From Rhabditoides inermis (taxonomy: Eukaryota > Nematoda > Chromadorea > Rhabditida > Rhabditidae): 64,000 nt of DNA. Positions 12,276 through 26,511 of this stretch are shown piece after piece. The DNA lies in assembly GCA_963966185.1 (NCBI GenBank), contig CAWZYM010000123.1:372001-436000 (forward strand). Direction: 5' to 3'. Position 1 is the stretch's first letter. The number at the start of each line of letters is the position of its first letter. The notes beneath the pieces were generated by a model. That model was given only the letters and a program-made list of their open reading frames with translations. It was not told the origin of the DNA and did not search any database. The position numbers were made by a program, and so were the translations under genes.

Positions 12276-12778
12276 TACAGTACAATCCGTAATAAGTAGA
12301 AAATTTGTAGAAATAAGTAATATTTATAGTAAAAGTAATAAATCACTGTAACTCCGTTCAGAGGCGGAATTTTGAGTTGCATCAAAAGAGAGAATTGTTG
12401 TTCACAGTAGTCTGCACATGATTGTGTAGTTTGTTTTGTGATTACATCAGCGTTTGGCCGGAGATTCCATTTAGTTTCTCAAATCGACACTGGTCATTTC
12501 TCAGTTGGCGGGAAAATGAGCGAGATTTTATGCAAATTTTACTCGACCGACCATCGTCATTTCTCTCGATGTTATGGAGAACTCCGGCACAAAGCGATGA
12601 AACCACAAAACAAACTACGTAGTCACATGCAGACTACAGTGAACAACAATTATCTCTTTTGATGTAACTCAAAATTCCGCCTCTGAACGGAGTTACAGCG
12701 ATTTATTACTTTTAATATAAATATTACTTATTTCTACAAAGTTTCTACTTATTACGGATTGTACTGTAGAACTTTGAC
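12276..12778. mobile_element. 500-bp near-palindrome, TA-flanked (MITE-like)
   Basis: The sequence starts TACAGTACAATCCGTAATAA and ends with its reverse complement. The two halves mirror each other for about 160 bp almost perfectly, then more loosely into the centre (GTAGTTTGTTTTGTG, GCCGGAG on both sides). The ends abut TA, as expected for a Tc1/mariner-type target. There is no transposase. It belongs to a different family from the elements at 1342, 13632 and 40849. Confidence 0.75.
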
Positions 12779-13631
12779 AAGTTAGGAAAACGCAATTGAT
12801 ATCAAGAATGTTTACAAGAATGTTAGCAATGAAATACAATTTACAACAACGGGTGGTACGAAAATAACTACGTCTTCATGAAGGTTAAATTTGCAAGTAT
12901 ACATAATGTCATAATGAATTTGCACAAGTATACAAAGAAAGGCGCAATTCTAATGAGCAAAAAGTGAAGTGGACGAAAAAAACAATTAGCACGTAACGAG
13001 CAGAATATTAACCGAAATTAGCAACATCGGACATCATCACTAATACACTCGCGTAGAACTCGACATCCAGCAGATTACACGACTAATGAGAAGCGTGTAT
13101 AAATAAAACATAGCGCACGAACCACAAAGCAGAATGTTCAATCATAATCACATTCAATCAAACTCAATTCGTTTCGTATTGAGCTGCGACCGAAAAGGAT
13201 ACGCGGACAGTACATCTTCGTATTGTGGGGTAATTGGACACGATCGGACACACTATCACAATTCGAACGCTTCCCCCGTACGTGCCCAAACGAGAGGGAG
13301 GGGCTGAATGTGCGAGTTCCCTCCATTTTCCCTCCAAGTTCCCCAAAACATTATTTACAAGGCCAGTCAGTTTCCTGCGACATGTTTTTTCTTCATAAAC
13401 AATCATAATATCACAATCGTTCTGCCACAGCATGCCGAGAATATCACCTAATTTCCGCTTGAGATAACGAAGTAATTATGGTGTATTCAAAATAGTTGAT
13501 TGGCACCAAATTATTCGATTGTGCAGTTAATAAAGATGTTTAAAAGTCAAGTTTATCTCGTTCCGCATCATTTGAACAAAGTAGTTACAAAGCGCAGACG
13601 TGTGTTCGATTTCAGCCAAACTGTATGTATG
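12779..13631. other. Intergenic, no identified gene
   Basis: AT-rich sequence with short open frames only. No splice-supported exon, RNA gene or clear repeat was found. Confidence 0.5.
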
Positions 13632-14009
13632 ATTCTCTTTCGAAAAGTACACGAGTAAAGAGGAGTGGTTTGTTTTGATCTAATTCAACAAAAGCACATG
13701 CATAAAATCTCTTCGCAGCTGACTAAAATTTCAAAACAAACCTGCTCTTTCGAACGATGTTTTAAAACTCTAATTGTTTTCTTGTTAGCATGTTGAGTTC
13801 AGGTATTCAGGATACTGTTAATCCCAACAAGTAACTTGCAACAAAATGTATGACACGATTATAGTGCATACTATATTTTTCATCGATCAGAAAGAGCAGG
13901 TTTGTTTTGAAATTTTAGTCAGCTGCGAAGAGATTTTATGCATGTGCTTTTGTTGAATTAGATCAAAACAAACCACTCCTCTTTACTCGTGTACTTTTCG
14001 AAAGAGAAT
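13632..14009. mobile_element. Inverted-repeat element, family A copy 2
   Basis: The left arm (about 13632-13760) starts ATTCTCTTTCGAAAAGTACA. The reverse complement ends at 14009, giving arms of about 120 bp around a centre of about 130 bp. Arm motifs AATTCAACAAAAGCACATGC and AAACAAACCTGCTCTTTC match the copies at 1342, 40849 and 55301. It is non-coding. Confidence 0.8.
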
Positions 14010-15370
14010 GGATGTCCTTTTCTCAAATTTCGAAGAAATTGTTTTTCAGGTTGATGTGCCGAACATGTTATGTATACATATTCGAAACTTTAGAAAACGT
14101 ATCCTGAATATGGAAACGCACTGCTTTGTCGAATCGCTCGTGCGCCTGCCAATGCCAGTCTCTCATTGACACGCGCTATTTCGCGTCTCTCTCTCTTACC
14201 CACTCACTCCGCTCCGCACACTCCCCTCCCCCCACAGTTTTCGCGCCAAAACTGGGGCGGTGGCCTGGACGGCGAGCCGACACGAGAGTGGGTGAACGAA
14301 GGGCGGGGCATGCGCTCAGCCAATCAGAGTGCGCACGCAAGAGAGCCGAGCGACCAATGAGCGCAAAGTGCAGTGGGCGGAGCTTACGTGATGCACACCG
14401 TCGTCGCCGCCGCCGTCGTAAACACGTTTAGTGGCAAAGCGGGAGAGAGCAAGAGAGGGCGGTTTTTGTATGCCGCAACCGATATTGGTTTCACGAATCA
14501 TACTCATAGGTCTTACAAAGTGATATTCTAACAAATAACGCACACTAATTAAGTATATTGTATTAGAATAGAGAAATCGTGTGTGCCTTGGGAGTGGCGT
14601 GTTGCGCGCGTCACAGCTCAAAACAAACGGGCGCCGCTGCGCGCCGCCCCTAATGATGAGGACATAAAATATAGGACATAGGACAGGATATCCTCGTTAT
14701 TGTTATTTGTGGTCATCCAATGTGTCAATAACGACTAAAAAGAAGCAAACTAAATAGGAGTTTTTGAACTAAAATATGTAAGTAAACATAACTTTTGAGG
14801 AGCACAAAAATTCAATCGCCGCATGTCAGAGTTCGAAAAATTAAAGAAGTTGAAAATATGTGTACGACGAGTAGAGACAGCCTTGCAATGAGTGTTTCCC
14901 GATCGAAATGTCAGCTGGAATCGGCACACCATTGTTTCCTCCCGCGTATCACCCTTTCCATGCGACTCTATCATTCCTCTATCGCTCCTCAAACTTCATT
15001 TGAGAGGAAACTGAAATAGTTGACGAGCATAGTAAACAGTGTTGTTATTTTCTACAAATGCTATAAAAAATAACTCCAGCACCAGCCTTTATTAAAACAT
15101 TTATCGATGTCGCAAGGTTCCAGTAAAATTAATGTGTTGTTTTGTTTACGAGTAATGCTCTGAGTTAAAAAGCTGAACACACATGGATGTTTGGATCTCT
15201 CGAGATGAAAGTATCATCATAGCACGACAGCTTTCTCCGCCAGGCGCCCTTTATACCCCGGCCGCCGCCAGCGTGTGATATCAACCGGGTTTGCGTTGTT
15301 TCACAGCGGATGCGCCGGGTGAGAGAGAACGACAACCAGCTGCCTCAATTCGTACGGCACTAGGAGGGCG

Positions 15371-15662
15371 TGTTCCCTCTGGTTTTCGAAGTTGAGTTAG
15401 CATCAGAATATTGAAATATGTCATATATAGCGTACTTTCTCATGGAAAAGATATGCTCAAGTCGAAAAGTTTAATTTTCGCTCGATTACGCTCTTTCTAG
15501 ATGAAAAGTGTGCAGAAATGTGCACAAACGTACGTGCACAGTTGCTGATGATTTCTACACTTTCCCCGGCATATGGTCCTATTGACAAAAGTGTATCTTT
15601 TTTTTATGTATTTTCACATTCCGATGCTAACTCTTCGAAAACCAACATCGAAAACCAGAGGG
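15371..15662. repeat. Imperfect terminal inverted repeats enclosing about 290 bp
   Basis: CCCTCTGGTTTTCGAAGTTG with following bases to GAGTTAGCATC (15371-15405) is mirrored at 15620-15662 (GATGCTAACTCTTCGAAAAC, ending AACCAGAGGG), with an extra short duplication of the CGAAAACCA unit. This is probably a small non-autonomous DNA transposon. Confidence 0.55.
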
Positions 15663-16534
15663 TACACTTCCTTTAATGGAAGTTGTCGCTCTGTGAGACT
15701 GAAATCAACAAGATATCTGTTTTCCAGGTTCGCTGATGTTATCAGTTATCTTTTTCAGTCGACCCGCTCGGCTCTCGGATGCAGTGTACTACTGATCCCA
15801 TCAAGCATGGGGAAGGCAGAAAAATGAAAGCTGATGAGATGAAGGGCACACCGAAAAGAAACAGTGGGGACATGTGATCCTATACGCTTTTCTGTACTTG
15901 TGATCTGTTGACAGTATTCCCAACTGTTTCAGAATTGCGGAAAATCTACTGTCAAAAGGCAAAAGACAGGAAAGGTCTCGGGGACAGAAGAGAAGTGATC
16001 AAGCAGTTTGTACAGCTCCCTTGAAAGTTTCATATCCTTTCAGTCAGTACTATGCTACTTTGCCGTCTCTGGGCGCTTCTGACTCATCCCCCGCCGGGAC
16101 ACAATGCGAGAATGGAGAAGATTGGGATCCACCCGATGACAACACGGCTTTATTAGATATCGATCACGCGTACTGTACTCGGCCAAAAATAGCATGTATA
16201 CATCTATTTGTCATTTTTACTTTAACCTCTTATTGTTTTGTTTGTTTTGAAAAGTATGTCGCATGGAAGTTGTTGAGTTGCTCTGCGAGTAAACCAAATT
16301 GTAAATGGCAAGCTGAACAAGAAGATCGGTATCTTTGTAACAAGAGTATCTCATAATCTCATAACCGAATCTCCCTCGTCTTGTGATGTGCCGCACTTGG
16401 CAATTGCGCGCTGCCGCCTTTCGCTTTCCTTCCTTCCAAGACATACCGGTTTCCCAACCCAACGATTTCGAGTGAAAGTCGCAAAGTATCCCGGCAAAAA
16501 CGAAGCCATCGCGGGATGAGATGACATCGGCGAC

Positions 16535-16566
16535 GCGAGAGAGAGGGGGGGGAGAGAGAGAGGGGG

Positions 16567-16630
<64 letters not shown>
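16535..16630. repeat. (GA)n microsatellite
   Basis: About 95 bp of nearly pure GA/GGA repeat in noncoding DNA. Confidence 0.9.
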
Positions 16631-16633
<3 letters not shown>

Positions 16634-17437
16634 CGGGTAAGGGGATGGGGGAAGAGATGAAGTAAGGCAGCGCAGGGAGGGAGAGAGACGCTGGAGAAAG
16701 AAAGGCGGAAAAAGGGCGAACGGTCGCGAACCGAGACTGAAAGTTGAAAGTGGCTGTGAAAGCTTCTTTAGGAGCGTGAGTTATGAACTTATGAATTCAC
16801 CAGTTCTCCCTCCCCCCGAAAGTAGTAGATTCGATTCCATCATCCCTCCGTTAGCTTCTCTCTCCCTCCATCTCTCCCCCTCTCTCGCTTCTCCCACTCT
16901 CTCTCGATCTCTCAGAGCCGGCTTACGGTAGCTCGCAGGGATGAGTAAACAGAGGCTGGCTAAGCGACCGCGGAATGAAGGGACAACACAGCGTTGCACG
17001 GTCGCTGAAAACGAATCCGCCACATCAACCGAGAGATCAATGATATTGATTAGAATATCCAAAACATATGATATGCAATCCCAATTACCGTTTTTGTGAT
17101 TCGACTTGGTAACGTATCGCTGAACAGTTTCTCATTCTTATATCAGAAGTAGTACCTTCAAAACGTTTGAACTTGTTGCGACGACATTTCGTAGTCTGTT
17201 GCGAAATAGACATGAACGTGTTCATTCCGTTCGCATTACCACAACCTCGGACAGTTCTCACCAATCCACATTCCGTTTCGACGTATGCTATCCGCCCGAT
17301 AGGGGCTTATAGGTTATGGGCGCCGGAATTGTTTACCGGTACCCCCTCATTCTCGCGGATCTATAGTTCTTATCATGTGAAATGATGAGATACGCGTCAG
17401 TGACCCTTGCATACCGTATCTGTCTAGCCGCGGCTGA

Positions 17438-17439
<2 letters not shown>

Positions 17440-17500
<61 letters not shown>
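17440..17500. repeat. (GA)n microsatellite
   Basis: About 60 bp of uninterrupted GA repeat in noncoding DNA. Confidence 0.9.
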
Positions 17501-17502
<2 letters not shown>

Positions 17503-20200
17503 ATCTCCTCTCTTTCTGTGTACAGGTTAGGTCAAAGCTGATACCGACAAGGTAAGTGGCAATGGTGTGCAAGCATAAAGTTAAGTTAATGTGAATCCAT
17601 TGATGTCCGACCACATCTGTCATTAGCTGCGTTTTGTTCGTGATTCGTGAAACTCAGACGTAACCTCGGTCCCCTTTTTCCGCGGATACCAATAGAGTGG
17701 GGCTGCTGTGGCTGTTTTAATCCCAGTTGCCTACACTGATTATTCGTGGCTCTCTCTCTCTCTCTCCCGGCTCATATCACATGCAAATCCCATATCACTC
17801 TATCGCTCTCGCACCGACCGCCGAAATCCGTCGGTTCCGATATACGCTCCGTAATCTGTGTGATTCATATTCCAACAATCAGCACTCGCTATATCTTCTT
17901 CTCTAGAAAACTGCAGCTTGAAGTCATGCGCTTTGAAACTGTCTGACCAGTCTTCTTGTACGGGCGGGATCAGTGTTGTTTTTAGTGAGAGCCGTGCTTC
18001 CTCTCACTCTCTCATCCTTATCACACGCGCTATCATAGGATCATCTTGTATGCACAGCATTTCATTTTTCAACGCCCCGCCGAATGTAGTTGTTGTGAAC
18101 GAGAGCTCTTGTGTGTATGTGTGTGTGTGTACATAGCTGCTTATCATTCATTGGACCAGAGTGAGAGAGGGGGAGAGGATCACTCATCCCTTGATATCAG
18201 GTGATAACAGGTGCTATAGCAGGGCCGCCGTCTGGAGGCATGCGTACCACCAAAACATCCAAGGGTTGTGAAATCGGAAATCAAGAGACTCAAAATTTCG
18301 CTGTCTGTGAATGATTGGGAAGGAGGGGAGAGGAGCAGAGGAGATTGGAGTGGAGTGTTGGAGAATGTTATGTCTTTCGGGAGAGCGGCCGATCCAGGAT
18401 CCGCGCGCCTGCCAATTGTGAAGCCGCGGAGCGATGATGAATCCCTCTCTCTCTCTCTCTCTCTCTCTCCGACGGCATCTCTCCCTGACTCATCCTCCCG
18501 CGATCGGCCTATCCATCCATGGCAGGGGCGAAGAGAGCCTTTATTGATCCTCCACTATACTTTCGGGGCGATACCTTCTTCGCTACGTCTGTCTAATGCT
18601 CAGTACCTCCCATCGTACAATCCATTGTCTCTCTCTTCGCAACCGCCAGATCTCTGTGTGATTTCTTCTCTCAGCCTCTGATCGGCTTATGAGCGGACTC
18701 CCGCCGCAGTGAGCTCAACCACGGCGGCCCAGCAATGTTTGGGGAGATGAAGATCAGCTACAGTCACTATCGATCCACAGTGCATTTGTGAGCGCGTATA
18801 AAGTAGGCCCTAGACTCTTTCTCTCTTCAGGAGATGGGATCTAGACGGTGGAATCTGCCCCGCAATAACACAAGTGCCGGGGTACTTTCGAGGCCGGTAG
18901 AGAGGAGAAAGAGGGGGGAGATCTGTAACCTTGAAACGAGAATATCTTTATACATTCTCTACTACATGAATAGAGTGGCCAGGCTGAGGTTTCACTCTGT
19001 GATGTGATGTCATGTGTTTCTCTCTTTCGCTCGCCATTCGGTCCTCTCTCTCCACAATCCGAGATCCCGCGGTGAGTGATTGTTCCCTCTCCCCCTCCTC
19101 CTCACTCTCTCTCTCACTCCCGAGATTCCGGTTCTGTGCCAAGATGGGATGATGAGGATCGATCGTGGCAAACTTGGCAGCGGCTAGAGACGACCAGAGA
19201 GCAGGCGATTCGGAGAGAGCGCAGCGCACCACTCCCGAGACGTGCTTTTTCGGGCGCGGTAAGTGCGGCCATCCTGAACCCATAGGATGAGACCGGCATG
19301 TCTCACCCCCGAAATCGATTTGCCAAAGTCGACCTGCCAATGTCAGGGGGATCGGCGAATCATTCTCTCTCTCTTTCTCTTGCAAATCCCGCGTGTGTGC
19401 GGAATTGCATTTCACATAAGGGAAGGGGGGCTAATGCCCCCCCTGGTTTCCATTGCCGGCGAGAGCTCGCTTGATCCCCATGTAATCCCCCTCCTTCCAA
19501 GGATGCCACACCGAGATTGCCTCAGGCCCCTTCTATTCTCTCCGCCCTGCCAATCCCTGTGCTGGAATCGTTTCGCTAATCTAATCTCGTTGCCATGATT
19601 GAATGAGGCTAATTGTTGTGACCGCATTGGTTGCAGTGCCCTCTGTCTGGAAGTCATTCGAAATGTCTGCCTGTTTTTCTCTCTCATAATCGGCTGTTCC
19701 ACGTGTGTATGTGACTCGGTTGTTTACCAGTAAGCGGCTGGAACTGTGACCCGCCGCCGGCAATCAGCGCTTGCATCCTATTGTCTGCCTGTCTGGAGGA
19801 GGAGCGAGACCGCGGCCCGTCTAGACCAAGGAACATTCACCGTCGTCTCATCCTGCCATTCCCACCCACCGGATCCGGTTCACTCTCTCGCTCACTCTCA
19901 TTCACCCCCTCTACTTTCACTCTTCCCCCACTCACTCTCATTCTCTGTTCCCGGAAGGCTGGGGGGATATGGTATCTCTCTCTCGGCTATCCAGAGTGGG
20001 CGGAGTCGGGAGTGGCTATTCGCCAGTAGGCGAGAGGGGGACAACCGGGATCCGCCCGCCCCGCCCCTTCGCGCTCTCACTCTCGCCCCGCTTTCGCGCG
20101 CGCTCACAGAAAGAGAGAGAGAGAGAGTGCACCGATCTACCGATCTACCTCCTGAATTCGCGACTTGCCCGCCGCTGACTTGCACTTTCGAGATCCGGCC

Positions 20201-21931
20201 GGGGCAGATCCGCTCGCATCGATTGGCATTTGGTGCCCCGCCCCGCTCTCCGTCTTTATTTGCCACACTCACCACCATCGCCGGCTCGTGATTTGATTTC
20301 ATGTTCGAATCATCACGATCTCTTGTCTGCAGTGAGATCTCGTTTATTACCGTGCGTCTGCCGACTTACCTGTGTACAACAATATCCATCCGTGTTATCG
20401 TCGTTTCGCCCGGCTGTTATCGGCGATGTTTTGATCGCACTCGCCTCAGTCTGTCTCATTGCGAAAAGCTCTTTGCGTAGTTGCGTCATTTCAGTGCGTG
20501 CGCCGTCCGTCACTCCCTGTCTGCAACACACGGCGTCGCTCTCTTTTGGGAGTCGAGTCTCCCAATGTCCCCGTCTATGTTCCCTCTTCGTGTCTGCGTC
20601 GAGACAGTCCGCGCGCAGCACTGTCTCTCGTGCGCGCACACCGGAAACCAGCTCGTCGACACCTATGCTGTCGGTACGTTTCATCATACGTTACGTTTCA
20701 CACACGTTACGTTTCACGTACGTTTCAGTGTCGGGCGCCACTCTTTTGAGTCAGCTCGTCGACACTGTGCTTTCGGCGCTCGGACATCAGCAGTTGGCAG
20801 CGGAGAGCAGAGGTGAGTGTTTTCTCTAGATTGAGTGAATCCGCAGATTTTTGTGTTTTCCCCCATGCCACTTTTTCGAGCGTATCCGTTTCATCTGCAT
20901 TGTTTGTGTATCCGCTTATGGCATGGATCCTCCAGCCAGCCGCGTCTGGCAAATCCCTCCGCCGCTGCGCTTCAGTCTCTCTTCCCCTCCCCCCCTCTCT
21001 CTCTCTCTCTCTCCTCATCTCTGGCATGGGCTGAATCCTCCAATTCATCCTTTTTCATCCCCGTCGCCTGAGGCATATCTGGCGCTTGTGTGACACTGAC
21101 TTTTGGGGGCTGTGGAATGTTTCGAGAGAGCCGCCTGCTCTGGCATTGGATCGATGGATTAGAGATTTGCCGGGCATGACTCTCACGAGAGACACGCCGC
21201 GCACTTATCAATCCCGCCCCCCGCCGCCAATCCCCCCGAATCGTATCAATACTGTTTTGCGCATAGCGGCTATCAATTGATCCGCCACACCACGGCGATT
21301 TCGGCTATCTTATATATGCCTCCGTCGAGCTTCTGAGATACCCCCGGCGGCCCTATGCGCTTACGCCCCCGCACTCTGAATAAGGCGAGATTAGATCGTG
21401 TTCGGTTCGCGCGCGCTCTCTCACTGCCACTTTCACTTCACCCCTCCCGCACAAAAGTGAGAGTGCGAGAGAGAGTGTGTGTAAGATGGGGAGTGCATAG
21501 ACGCGCACAGTGAATCAGGTTGTCTGCATGGCATATAGCATATCCTTGCCGCTGTCGCTCGCTTTTTTCGGGATCGCCGGTTCCGGTGCACCGGCATACA
21601 GTGTAATACAGCGGCTGGGGGCAGGAATGGGGATCCCAGGATTATTGATCTCGATCCCTGATTTGATTTCGTATGTGATGTGTGTGTCTCACTGCGGATT
21701 ACATATTACTACAGTAGCGACGGCGGCGGTCGGGCGAGTTTGCATTATTGGCCTTCCATAATGTATACATTGGGGATCATGGATAGAGTGAGAGAGAATG
21801 GTGAGAGCCGCCTTGTTTATAGTTTATGTAATATCCATAGCCCATGCAGCCAGCCAGCCGCCACAAAGTAACAGCCTCGTGTTTTGAGAGAGCGCCTCCT
21901 TTTAGAGTGAATCAGATGGCTAGGGGACATC

Positions 21932-21974
<43 letters not shown>

Positions 21975-22252
21975 TAAGGGATCATATCCGCACGTGGTGC
22001 CGCATTGGCGCCCGCCCAATCTCGGAAAGGGAGAGAGAGGCGACGAGAAAACTGGTTCGTGAGAATGCCACTTCTACTTTCCTTGTTCCGATCTACCACT
22101 CTCTCTTCTCTCTCCCCCCCCTCTATCTCTCTCTCTCTCTAACATGACTAAGAAAGGCTATGACATCCCCCACCTGGCATGGCGAAATCTCACCAGGGGA
22201 TGATGAAAAATCAATTATGAAAGAAGGAAATCGATAAATCGATAATTTGCAG
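20201..22252 (+). other. Possible 5' exon and first intron of the dve-like gene
   Basis: The first recognisable exon of the dve-like gene (22253) begins in phase 2, so at least one more exon lies upstream. A strong donor GCAGAG|GTGAGTG occurs at 20812/20813, after a GC-rich, pyrimidine-rich stretch that could be a 5' leader or N-terminal exon. The frames crossing it show no conserved motif, so I do not call a CDS. A (GA)n tract occupies 21930-21970. Confidence 0.3.
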
Positions 22253-22387
22253 GTCTGGTGCAGATCAGTAATTGGAAGGCGCTGCCCTTCGACCAGATCA
22301 CCGAGAACCCGGAGGAGACTGTCGACGTGCTCTTCAAGGATCTCTCCGCTCACATCACCCTCCGCATACTCACCAAACCGTGAGTTG

Positions 22388-22477
<90 letters not shown>

Positions 22478-22879
22478 TTATATATATATGCTAATTTGAC
22501 TATAGGTTTCGAATGCGAGATGTTTGATCATTGGATGAACGGCACTTTCCTCTCTCTGCATGCAAATCTCTAATCAATAGTGCGAAGTTGTCTCTCCCTC
22601 CTCCCCCTGTATTCTATAATTTCCACCGACACATGTGTGTGCCAGTGGGATTTGTGCAAGACGGAGATCTCTCGTTTCTTTTGTGCCGAGTCAGACGGGG
22701 CGAAATAGCGTGGTGGCACGAGAGGCGCAGACGTGTTGCGGTCCTGTATTCTATGTCCAGGGGAGGAATGAGTGTGGGAGAGAAGCGGGGGATTCTCCCA
22801 TGCATCCCCCACCAGCACAGAGCTCGCTGGTTTGATTGCGGTGCGAATATATTATGGATAGATGGGATTGACACCGCCA

Positions 22880-22930
<51 letters not shown>

Positions 22931-23212
22931 GCACCCTGTTTGGTCTGAAAGCGGCCATCTTCTGTGGGGAGGGGGGGACGTAAGTAGGATCTCTGGAAAG
23001 TGTTGAGCGTTTATGGTGCTCTGTGTGTCTCATCGTATATCCCCATTGTGGCTACGGTATTTGCTCTACCATATCCTTGATTGATTCGAGAGCGAGCGCT
23101 GGTCGCACTTACACTATTTGCACAGTGAAGGGGGAGTGAAAACGATCCCTCGAGAGGTGTGATATCCATTGAAATCTGGCCGCAGAGAGAGAGAGAGAGA
23201 GAGGGGGGGGGG

Positions 23213-23257
<45 letters not shown>

Positions 23258-23868
23258 GGGGAGAGAGAGAGCGGGAGTAGAAAGAGGGAAGAGGGAGAGT
23301 CAACACAGTGAATGGAACACGACATGGTTAGGAGTTTGAAGGGATCCATCAATATCAATCGATGGCGCGAGATTCATCACTCTCCATCTCTCTCCATTGG
23401 GGATCAGAGAGGGGGCGAAGGCGCGGTGTTATCTGAATCGCCTCTGCGCGCTCCGCCAATCCCACGCTCTCTCGCTCGTCTCTGACCGTCCCGGCTTTAT
23501 ATATCTCACGGGCAAACACCAGATTTATGAGTTTGTGCCATGTCTCGGGCGATTCGAGACAGCACCGGGGGAGAGAAGCGATGGGGGGATTTTGTGAAAC
23601 GGGTGGACTGTTCTGAACTGGGGACTGTGAAGCCTACTAGGTACAACTATTAAGTATTCCCCGGTAAGCTAAAACGTATACGATGTAGTGGCTGAAACGT
23701 TTTGACTGCGTATCCTGACTGAGTATCTGTTGCAGGCTGAACGGCGAGGCGTCCCACTCCTCCTCCTGCATCCAGGAACTGAAGGAGCGACTGCTGAAGA
23801 CAGTGGTCAGTAAGCACCCCGAGACACTCGCCTCTCTCGACAACAAGCAGATCAGGGTGAGAGAGAGG

Positions 23869-23899
<31 letters not shown>

Positions 23900-24605
23900 A
23901 GGGAGAGAGAGATGGAGAGAGGGAGAGAAGGAGGGAGAGGAAGGGGCGGAGAGAGGGAGGGGGAGAGAGAGAGGGAGAGAGAGAGAAGAGAGAGAGAGAG
24001 ATTCCCTTTCAGGACCTGATCATGCAGCTGATCCAGGGTGGAGAGGAGCCGTCATCGATCGGGAATGAGCAGATCAACGCCATTTCCACGTGGCTCGATG
24101 AGCTCGAGTCGAACCAGCAGAACGATAGGAGGAGGTGTGTGCTTTGTGTTATCATACAATACGTTCATCATGATCTTTCATTGATCAATCAATCAATCAA
24201 TCGTTTATCCGGAATCGTTATATCTGAATATGACAACACAATCATAATGATATGTTATGAAGCATACAGTAGTGCCTAAGATGCTAGAAACAAATTGATA
24301 CACTGACTTTTGTGTAATGCGCTAATGCTTCTCTAAACAGTTTTCTGCATTGCTTCTTGCAATCATTGAGTCATCAAATACGTTTTTATCGATACTCTTG
24401 GTTAGCGCTTTGAATATACGGTAGCCCGGGGCGGGATCTATCATCCTGAAGTGGCTACCGTATATCCCGGCGGCTAGTGGCTGCATCTCTCCTCGAGAGC
24501 CGAGAGAGTGCTGCGGCGGAGGAGAGTGCGGGCGATGAGAGCGATCCCGACTTATCCCTGCGCTCTCGCATGTTCGCTCTCGTCTCTCTCCTCTTTCTTT
24601 CCCTT

Positions 24606-24652
<47 letters not shown>

Positions 24653-25379
24653 GCCTCTCTTATGCAATCCCGAATTCGCACTCCCGTTTGCTAAGCCGGT
24701 GTGATGGTGTATTTGACGCCCTCGTCTATTCTATGTGGGATGTTTGTGTCGATTCCATGGAATGAGAGAGTGCAGAGGGCGAGAGTCTCGACGAGAGATC
24801 ACTGGGTCTAAGAGGGCCAGACGCCGAGAGGGAGGGATCGTCTTATCTCTCCCTCTCGCCTCTCTCGCCTCTCTACCGTATCCATCCTCAATTTCCGGCC
24901 TTTCCCCCGCTCGCAATGGCGGGCAATCAGCGGTATCAGGCTATTATCCAGGGAGGGAGGAGGGGGGAATAGAGATGAGACTCTGGCCTCTCCCTAAGAG
25001 AGAGAGAGCGATGATGGGGAAATTACACTATTCTATTAGATTGGATTCTCTCGAAGACGGCTATTTTGACGGGGTGTCAAGGATTAGGAGGGAGACACGC
25101 TGAGAAAATCTCTCTCTCTCTCTCACTCACTCACTCACTCACTCTTCCGGGGACATCGAATCAATGTGTCGGGGGTCGTATTGTCGAGATCGTGCGTGGA
25201 TCTAATCTCTTCGTGTGCCATTCTCAAAACCGGCCCCGCGGATGTGCCATTGGAAAGTGGTCGGGTCGGGAGAGAGAGTGAATGTGCATTCTCGATGTTT
25301 TTGAGTGTCGGCATGGGGGCGACAGGGATTGAAGGATCGCTCTCTCCCGCGAACTCCCTTCTTGTACCTGTGTACCGCC

Positions 25380-25430
<51 letters not shown>

Positions 25431-25558
25431 GAGAGACCATTTCTCGCGCGTGTGTGACCGAAAGGGCGCGCCAGGTTCGTAGGTTGTGTGAACCGGTGTG
25501 GTGAGTGGGATGTAGATTGGATGGCATGTTCTTTCATCTCGCCGGAATTAGAGAGAGA

Positions 25559-25592
<34 letters not shown>

Positions 25593-26226
25593 AGATGGGA
25601 TGCGCGGAAAGGACAATCGCGATGGCAGGAAAAACGGATCATGAACGGAGAGTGAAAGTGGAAGTGGAACAGAACGTGCCTAGGAAGGGGGATGAAATCA
25701 AACCACTTGAACTGCGAGCTTTTGGGGAGAAGGAAGAATACAGTGTATCAAAAAATATATTTAAAAAAAACAATTTCAAATTTGTTCAGCCCGGTCTCGC
25801 AAGTGCGCTTCAACCAGCTGTTCGAAGTGCCGAAGCTCGAGCGCTGGTTCCGCAGCGACCCCTCGCCGTCCAGGTTTGTTTACCTTGTTTACCTTGTTTA
25901 CATGTTTACCAGTTTTGTTTACAGGCAGAAGCTGTTGAACTACATGAACAACCTCAACCAGAGCAGCTACCGGCGCACGCATCAGAAGATCAGCTACCAG
26001 CAGGTTGGTGTGCATTCGAATTAAAAATTCTCTATTAGTTTTCGAATTCCACACGAAATGTACGTTCGAAATTATTTGTGTGTTTGTAGCTTGTCTATAT
26101 AACGAAGTTGTGAGTAATATATAATCTCTCAGATCTGCAACTGGTTCTCGAACCAGCGAGCCGCCAGGAGACCCGCCCTCGCTGCCATGCCTCCTCAGCA
26201 GACGCTCCTCCCTCAGGTGAGCAGGG

Positions 26227-26273
<47 letters not shown>

Positions 26274-26468
26274 TTCTCTCTCTCTCTCTCCTCTTCCCTC
26301 TCCCCTCTCTCTCGACGGAATGAAAGTAGATGACCGTGGCTGTTTCCAGGCCACCCTACCCCTTCTCCTGCCTCACAACCCTCTCCCCGACTTTGCCAGC
26401 AAGTTCGACTACGCCAGTCTGCTGGAGAGCTGCAAGAAGAGCGAGGTGTGGTTTTTAAAGATACGCTT

Positions 26469-26511
<43 letters not shown>

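Larger units (their letters stand above)
14010..20200. other. Gene-poor region upstream of the dve-like gene
   Basis: I find no splice-supported coding exon. The region is GC-richer from about 15200 and from 18300 on. It carries many CT/GA tracts (16530-16630, 17440-17500, 18440-18470), short palindromes and an inverted-repeat element at 15371. It could hold noncoding first exons and enhancers of the transcription factor that follows; this is inference from position only. Confidence 0.4.

Noticed and set aside
20230..20829. A 199-codon + frame as the N-terminus of the dve-like gene
   Set aside because: The composition is GC/CT-driven, overlapping frames are equally open, and no motif is recognised. 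Only the donor at 20812 is suggestive.
23109..23358. Clusters of regularly spaced repeats suggestive of a CRISPR array
   Set aside because: They are dinucleotide microsatellites without spacers, in eukaryotic introns.
25505..26038. A 177-codon + frame beginning in a GA tract
   Set aside because: It reads through a microsatellite and intron into a dve-like exon in the wrong frame; the true exon (25790-25873) is read in another phase.
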